A stretch of 64,000 nt of DNA from an uncultured Roseibium sp. (GTDB lineage Bacteria; Pseudomonadota; Alphaproteobacteria; Rhizobiales; Stappiaceae), in the NCBI RefSeq assembly GCF_947499295.1, contig NZ_CANMNP010000018.1:100741-164740 (forward strand), in the 5' to 3' direction. Shown here in pieces: positions 61,096-64,000 of the stretch (position 1 is the first letter of the stretch; each line of letters opens with the position of its first letter). The notes below the pieces were generated by a model. The model did no database searches. It saw only the letters and a program-made list of their open reading frames with translations, and was not told where the DNA came from. Both the position numbers and the translations under genes were made by a program.

Positions 61096-61248
61096 TGGAG
61101 TGCTACCCAACGCGCGCCCGGGAAGGGCTAGAGTTTTCCCTACCAATGGAGTGCTACCCAACACGCCCCCGGGACGGGCTAGAGTTTTCCGGACTGATGG
61201 AGTGCTACCCAACACGCCCCCGGGACGGGCTAGAGTTTTCCGGACTGA
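61096..61248 (-). repeat. Three tandem 51-bp repeats containing an IS left end
   Basis: Units start at 61096, 61147 and 61198. The second and third are nearly identical; the first has several changes. Each includes the stretch CGCCCCCGGGACGGGCTAGA and GTTTTCC. The same order appears, inverted, at the right end of the outer element (63677-63703, ATGCCCCCG then TTAGAGTTTTCCG). So each unit carries an IS terminal repeat; only the third lies next to the transposase end. The unit length of 51 bp equals 17 codons on either strand. Confidence 0.8.
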
Positions 61249-61417
61249 ATCAGGAACACGGGCTGGCTGCGTGTTCTGATTTTATCAGGTCCATCGGCAC
61301 CTTATTACCGATGGCGCCATGAGGTCTGTATTCAGAGCTGGCTCGGGAAATTTGCACAGCTGGGATAAGTGGAATTTCTGCCTGACTTTGGCTTAGATGC
61401 CGGAAACAGGAGAGACG

Positions 61418-61729
61418 ATGACGAGACGACCGCGCCGGAACCACAGCCCGGCTTTCAAGGCGAAAGTTGCGCTTGCCGCGATCAAAGGCGAGCAGACACT
61501 GGTGGAACTGTCCCAGCAGTTCGACGTGCACGCGAACCAGATCAAGCAGTGGAAAGACCAGCTTCTTGAGGGAGCGACAGGCGTTTTCGGCGATGAATCG
61601 AAGGCGGTACCGGCAGGGCCGACCGTCGATGTCAAAACGCTGCATGCCAAGATCGGGGAGCTGACGCTGGAGAATGATTTTTTAGCCGGAGCGCTCGGCA
61701 AGGCGGGATTGCTGAGCGGAAAGAAATGA
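61418..61729 (+). CDS. IS3-family OrfA (HTH/leucine-zipper protein)
   Basis: A 103-aa DNA-binding protein, ATG 61418 after AGGAGA. The HTH motif is RNHSPAFKAKVALAAIKGEQ then ELSQQFDVHANQIKQWK, and a leucine-zipper-like TLHAKIGELTLENDFLAGALG follows. It ends with GKK just past the 4-bp overlap with orfB, near an A-rich site where -1 frameshifting would give the OrfAB transposase. Confidence 0.9.
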   Translation: MTRRPRRNHSPAFKAKVALAAIKGEQTLVELSQQFDVHANQIKQWKDQLLEGATGVFGDESKAVPAGPTVDVKTLHAKIGELTLENDFLAGALGKAGLLSGKK

Positions 61730-62559
61730 TCGACCGCGAGCATAAGCTATCCGTTGTGCGCCAGGCAAAGCTTCTCGGCTTCAGCCGTGGCAGTGTCTAT
61801 TATCTGCCTCGTCCGGTGTCTGAGAGCGATCTGGCTCTGATGCGCCGGATCGACGAACTGCATCTCAACTACCCGTTCGCGGGAAGCCGGATGTTGCAAG
61901 GGCTCTTGAATGGAGAAGGGCTGCGTGTCGGCCGGCTTCACGTCGCCACGCTGATGAAGAAGATGGACATCGAGGCGATCTATCGCCGCCCGAACACCTC
62001 GAAACCAGCGCCAGGTCACAAAATCTATCCCTATCTCCTGCGAAAGCTGGCGGTCACCCGGCCCAACCAGGTGTGGGCAATGGACATAACCTACGTTCCG
62101 ATGGCTCGCGGTTTTGTCTACCTCTGTGCCGTCGTGGACTGGTTCAGCCGGAGGGTTCTGTCGTGGCGGCTGTCGATCACTATGGAGGCAGCCTTCTGCA
62201 TCGAGGCAGTCGAGGAGGCGCTGGCTCGCTATGGCAAGCCAGAAATACTCAACACTGACCAAGGTTCGCAGTTCACTTCCATCGACTTTACGGCGGTGCT
62301 GAAGAAAGCTGAGATCGCCATCTCGATGGACGGCAAGGGCGCTTGGCGGGACAATGTCTTCGTCGAGCGGCTTTTTTGGCGGTCTATCAAATACGAGGAA
62401 GTCTACCTCCACGCTTACAAGACCGTGTCCGAGGCCCGCGCTGGCATCGGCCGCTATCTGACCTTTTACAACACACGACGCCCACATTCATCCCTTGACC
62501 GGCAGACGCCGGATCAGGCCTACTTCAACGCGCTGACGCCGATGATGGCGGCGGCATAA
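61726..62559 (+). CDS. IS3-family OrfB (DDE transposase catalytic subunit)
   Basis: A 277-aa integrase-core protein. After an N-terminal HTH_21-type region (YPFAGSRMLQGLL), the DDE residues appear as VWAMDITYVPM (first Asp), ILNTDQGSQFTS (second Asp) and DNVFVERLFWRSIKYEEVYL (Glu). The C-terminus RRPHSSLDRQTPDQAY is typical of the IS3/IS150-like groups. The ATG overlaps the orfA stop. Full length and free of stops. Confidence 0.92.
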   Translation: MIDREHKLSVVRQAKLLGFSRGSVYYLPRPVSESDLALMRRIDELHLNYPFAGSRMLQGLLNGEGLRVGRLHVATLMKKMDIEAIYRRPNTSKPAPGHKIYPYLLRKLAVTRPNQVWAMDITYVPMARGFVYLCAVVDWFSRRVLSWRLSITMEAAFCIEAVEEALARYGKPEILNTDQGSQFTSIDFTAVLKKAEIAISMDGKGAWRDNVFVERLFWRSIKYEEVYLHAYKTVSEARAGIGRYLTFYNTRRPHSSLDRQTPDQAYFNALTPMMAAA

Positions 62560-63374
62560 TCCAGGCGGAAATCCACTTAGCAAACGCCCTGAACTGTTCA
62601 GACAAACCGAGCCACCTCTTTCATTGTAGTCCTTTCGCCAATCCTCCAACTTTTCGGCCGCATCTGCAAGACTCAGGAACCAGTGGGCATTTAGACACTC
62701 CGCCCTGAACCGCCCATTGAATGCCTCGATGAACGCGTTGTCCGTCGGTTTTCCAGGCCTTGAGAAGTCCAACGTGACGCCCCTTCTATAGGCCCAAAGA
62801 TCAAGATCCCGGGAGATGAACTCGGAGCCCTGGTCGACTCGGATCGTCTTTGGGTAGCCAATCCAGGCGCAGACAGTTTCCAGCGTTCTCACCACATCCT
62901 CGCCCCGATAGCTGAAACGCGGTTCAAGCGCCGGCACATAGCGGGAATACGTGTCGATCACCGTCAGAACGCGGATCTTCCGACCGGTCGCGAGCTGGTC
63001 ATGCACGAAGTCCATCGCCCAGACATCGTTCGGCCCGACTGCTTCCTGCCTGTCTTCGCGCAGCTTTGCCTTCACCCGGCGCTTGGGATGCTTGTTTCTC
63101 AGTTGCAGACCCAATTCGTTGTAGATCCGTCGCGTTTTCTTCTGATTGATCATCCAGCCTTCCCGGCGCAGCAAAACATGCACGCGCCGATATCCGAACC
63201 GGACGCGCGTCTGGCAGATCTCTCTTATCCGCTGTTCCAAAGCGGCCTGACCGGGTCGACGGGACCTGTAACGATAGGTCGTCGGATCAAACCGGATCAC
63301 CGCGCAGGCACGGCGAATGGATACCGACCAGTCCGACCGCATCTCGTCGACCAGCGTTCTTTTCCGGGCAGGCC

Positions 63375-63641
63375 TCAGAGCTTTCGTTTGACGATGTCCT
63401 GGAGCATTTCCTTGTCGAGGGACAAATCCGCGACGATCTTCTTGAGCCGGGCATTCTCCTGCTCCAGCTCACGGAGCCGCTTCATCTCTGACGGCATCAG
63501 GCCCGCGTACTTCTTCCGCCAGTTGAAATAGGTCGCCTGACTGATCCCCGCCTCACGGCAGATCTCCGCAACAGGAACACCTTCTTCGCCACGCTTGACG
63601 ATGAATGCCTTCTGCGCATCCGAAAACTTTGATGCCTTCAT
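63375..63641 (-). CDS. Outer IS OrfA (IS407-type)
   Basis: An 88-aa DNA-binding protein. It begins MKASKFSDAQKAFIVKRGEEG (ATG 63641 after AAGGAG) and has the HTH VAEICREAGISQATYFNWRKKY plus a zipper ending in DIVKRKL. It overlaps orfB in the -1 frame, the standard arrangement. OrfA itself is intact although its OrfB partner is broken. Confidence 0.88.
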   Translation of the reverse strand: MKASKFSDAQKAFIVKRGEEGVPVAEICREAGISQATYFNWRKKYAGLMPSEMKRLRELEQENARLKKIVADLSLDKEMLQDIVKRKL

Positions 63642-63723
63642 CAATTCCGCTCCTTCCCAGCCAGGAAAATCGTCGCGGAAAACTCTAACCCAAATCGGGG
63701 GCATTTAGCGGGAGCACATCACC

Positions 63724-63925
63724 AAATCAGGAACACGGGCTGGTTGCATGTTCTGATTTCATCAGGTCCATCGGAACGTTGTTGCCGATAGCGCCATGTG
63801 GTCTGTGTTCGTTGTAGTCCTTTCGCCAATCCTCCAACTTTTCGGCAGCGTCCGCAAGGCTCAGGAACCAGTGTGCATTCAGGCATTCGGCCCTGAACCG
63901 TCCGTTGAAGGCCTCGATGAAGGTT
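63724..63925 (-). pseudogene. 3' fragment of a second copy of the outer IS orfB
   Basis: The last 66 or so codons of an orfB nearly identical to the outer element's are present: FNGRFRAECLNAHWFLSLAD through YNEHRPHGAIGNNVPMDLMK to the stop. Here the junction that is split in the first copy is intact, which confirms the insertion site. The upstream part is missing: similarity stops at about 63925, and the terminal repeat at the other side is also absent. Confidence 0.8.
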
Positions 63926-64000
63926 GGTCTTGACCCGTGAAACTGGTCCGATTTGATTGCGAATTTTTGGGCACATTTCTAGTGAGAGAGGAGTGTCCCG
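63926..64000 (+). other. Start of another, probably IS-derived, sequence at the right edge
   Basis: Beyond the IS fragment the sequence changes to GGTCTTGACCCGTGAAACTG followed by CCGATTTGATTGCG, then GAGAGAGGAG, a likely ribosome binding site, at 63985-63994. An abrupt break inside a transposase remnant followed by a leader and binding site suggests the left end of a further insertion. The gene itself lies outside the window. Confidence 0.35.

Larger units (their letters stand above)
61334..62619 (+). mobile_element. Intact IS3-family element inserted in the outer IS
   Basis: A 1,286-bp element with imperfect inverted ends: AGAGCTGGCTCGG (from 61334) and, inverted, AGAGGTGGCTCGG (ending 62619), one mismatch in the first 13 and matches continuing to 26 bp. 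It is flanked by the 3-bp target duplication TTC (61331-61333 and 62620-62622). Two overlapping frames encode OrfA and OrfB. Both look intact, so it may be active. Confidence 0.9.
61250..63342 (-). pseudogene. Outer IS orfB (DDE transposase), split by insertion
   Basis: The 5' part (63342 to 62620) encodes an IS407-type integrase core with VWAMDFVHDQL, IRVDQGSEFIS and FNGRFRAECLNAHWFLSL. It breaks at KDYNE. The last 26 codons resume at 61333-61250 as YRPHGAIGNKVPMDLIKSEH and on to a stop. The missing joint is exactly where the inner IS sits. The catalytic Asp-Asp-Glu residues are intact in the upstream part. The natural product would be an OrfAB fusion by -1 frameshifting. Confidence 0.88.
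61214..63704 (-). mobile_element. IS3-family element (IS407-like), interrupted by a second IS
   Basis: Terminal repeats at 61214-61242 and 63676-63704 share GCCCCCG and TAGAGTTTTCCG in inverted orientation. Removing the inner insertion (1,286 bp plus 3 bp duplication) leaves about 1.2 kb, the usual size. The element carries orfA (63375-63641) and orfB (from about 63342 to 61250) in overlapping frames, with orfB split by the inner IS. It is therefore dead unless supplied in trans. Confidence 0.85.

Noticed and set aside
1..64000. CRISPR arrays, rRNA operons, prophage or toxin-antitoxin modules
   Set aside because: No repeat-spacer pattern, rRNA signature, phage structural gene or recognisable toxin-antitoxin pair was seen anywhere in the window.

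Overview
The window looks like chromosomal DNA of an alphaproteobacterium of the Hyphomicrobiales. The run rnd, lptC, lptA, lptB, rpoN, hpf, ptsN followed by an opgH-type glucan glucosyltransferase is a typical rhizobial arrangement. Moderately GC-rich codon use and a hybrid cobalamin cluster fit too. A Stappia/Labrenzia/Roseibium-like origin is my guess, not proven.

Layout. 1-4024: the start of an unknown leftward gene, then a copper operon (CopA ATPase, CueR, two c-type cytochromes) behind a CueR-type promoter. 4150-10035: RNase D and the housekeeping lptC-lptA-lptB-rpoN-hpf-ptsN block, ended by a perfect terminator hairpin; opgH faces it. 11987-15281: a four-gene operon of an MDR dehydrogenase, a divergent 6-carboxytetrahydropterin-synthase-like protein, a GT4 glycosyltransferase and a methyltransferase. 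This is a candidate for an undescribed glycosylated and methylated pterin-like product. 15614-21449: a HAD-UbiA fusion, a DprE1-like oxidase, an ArnE/F-like small transporter, an extended SDR and a class III aminotransferase. Together they look like a polyprenyl-phosphate-pentose (decaprenylphosphoryl-arabinose-like) supply line, and a GT-C-type membrane protein faces it. 21681-32727: a Gum/Wzy-type exopolysaccharide cluster (flippase, GumK-like transferase, GH5 glucanase, GT4, polymerase, GumC-like co-polymerase, WecG/GumM-like transferase).

32724-46175: cobalamin corrin-ring genes in two facing groups. Signature genes of the early-cobalt (anaerobic) route are present (cbiX, cbiD, a cbiG-cobJ fusion). 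With them are a BchE-like radical SAM protein, a Crp-family regulator with an FNR-like palindrome in front of it, and two small unassigned proteins. 46639-48852: a GcvR-like ACT protein, a DUF1905 protein and a YegD-like Hsp70.

49182-57902: an ABC-dependent capsule locus (KpsM, KpsT, KpsE, a one-module KpsC) with nonulosonic-acid genes (NeuB, a NeuA-KdsC fusion) and two related putative transferases separated by a small coupled ORF. 58137-60904: two AT-rich, probably transferred genes (a methyltransferase and a glycosyltransferase with TPRs). 60905-64000: an insertion-sequence graveyard. One IS3-family element sits inside another with a 3-bp target duplication. The outer element's left end is triplicated as a 51-bp tandem repeat, and further IS remnants flank both sides.

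The common theme of 11-32 kb and 49-61 kb is cell-surface glycoconjugate synthesis and export. The cobalamin genes between them form a separate metabolic unit. All functional calls come from motifs and gene order read by eye; no database search was run.
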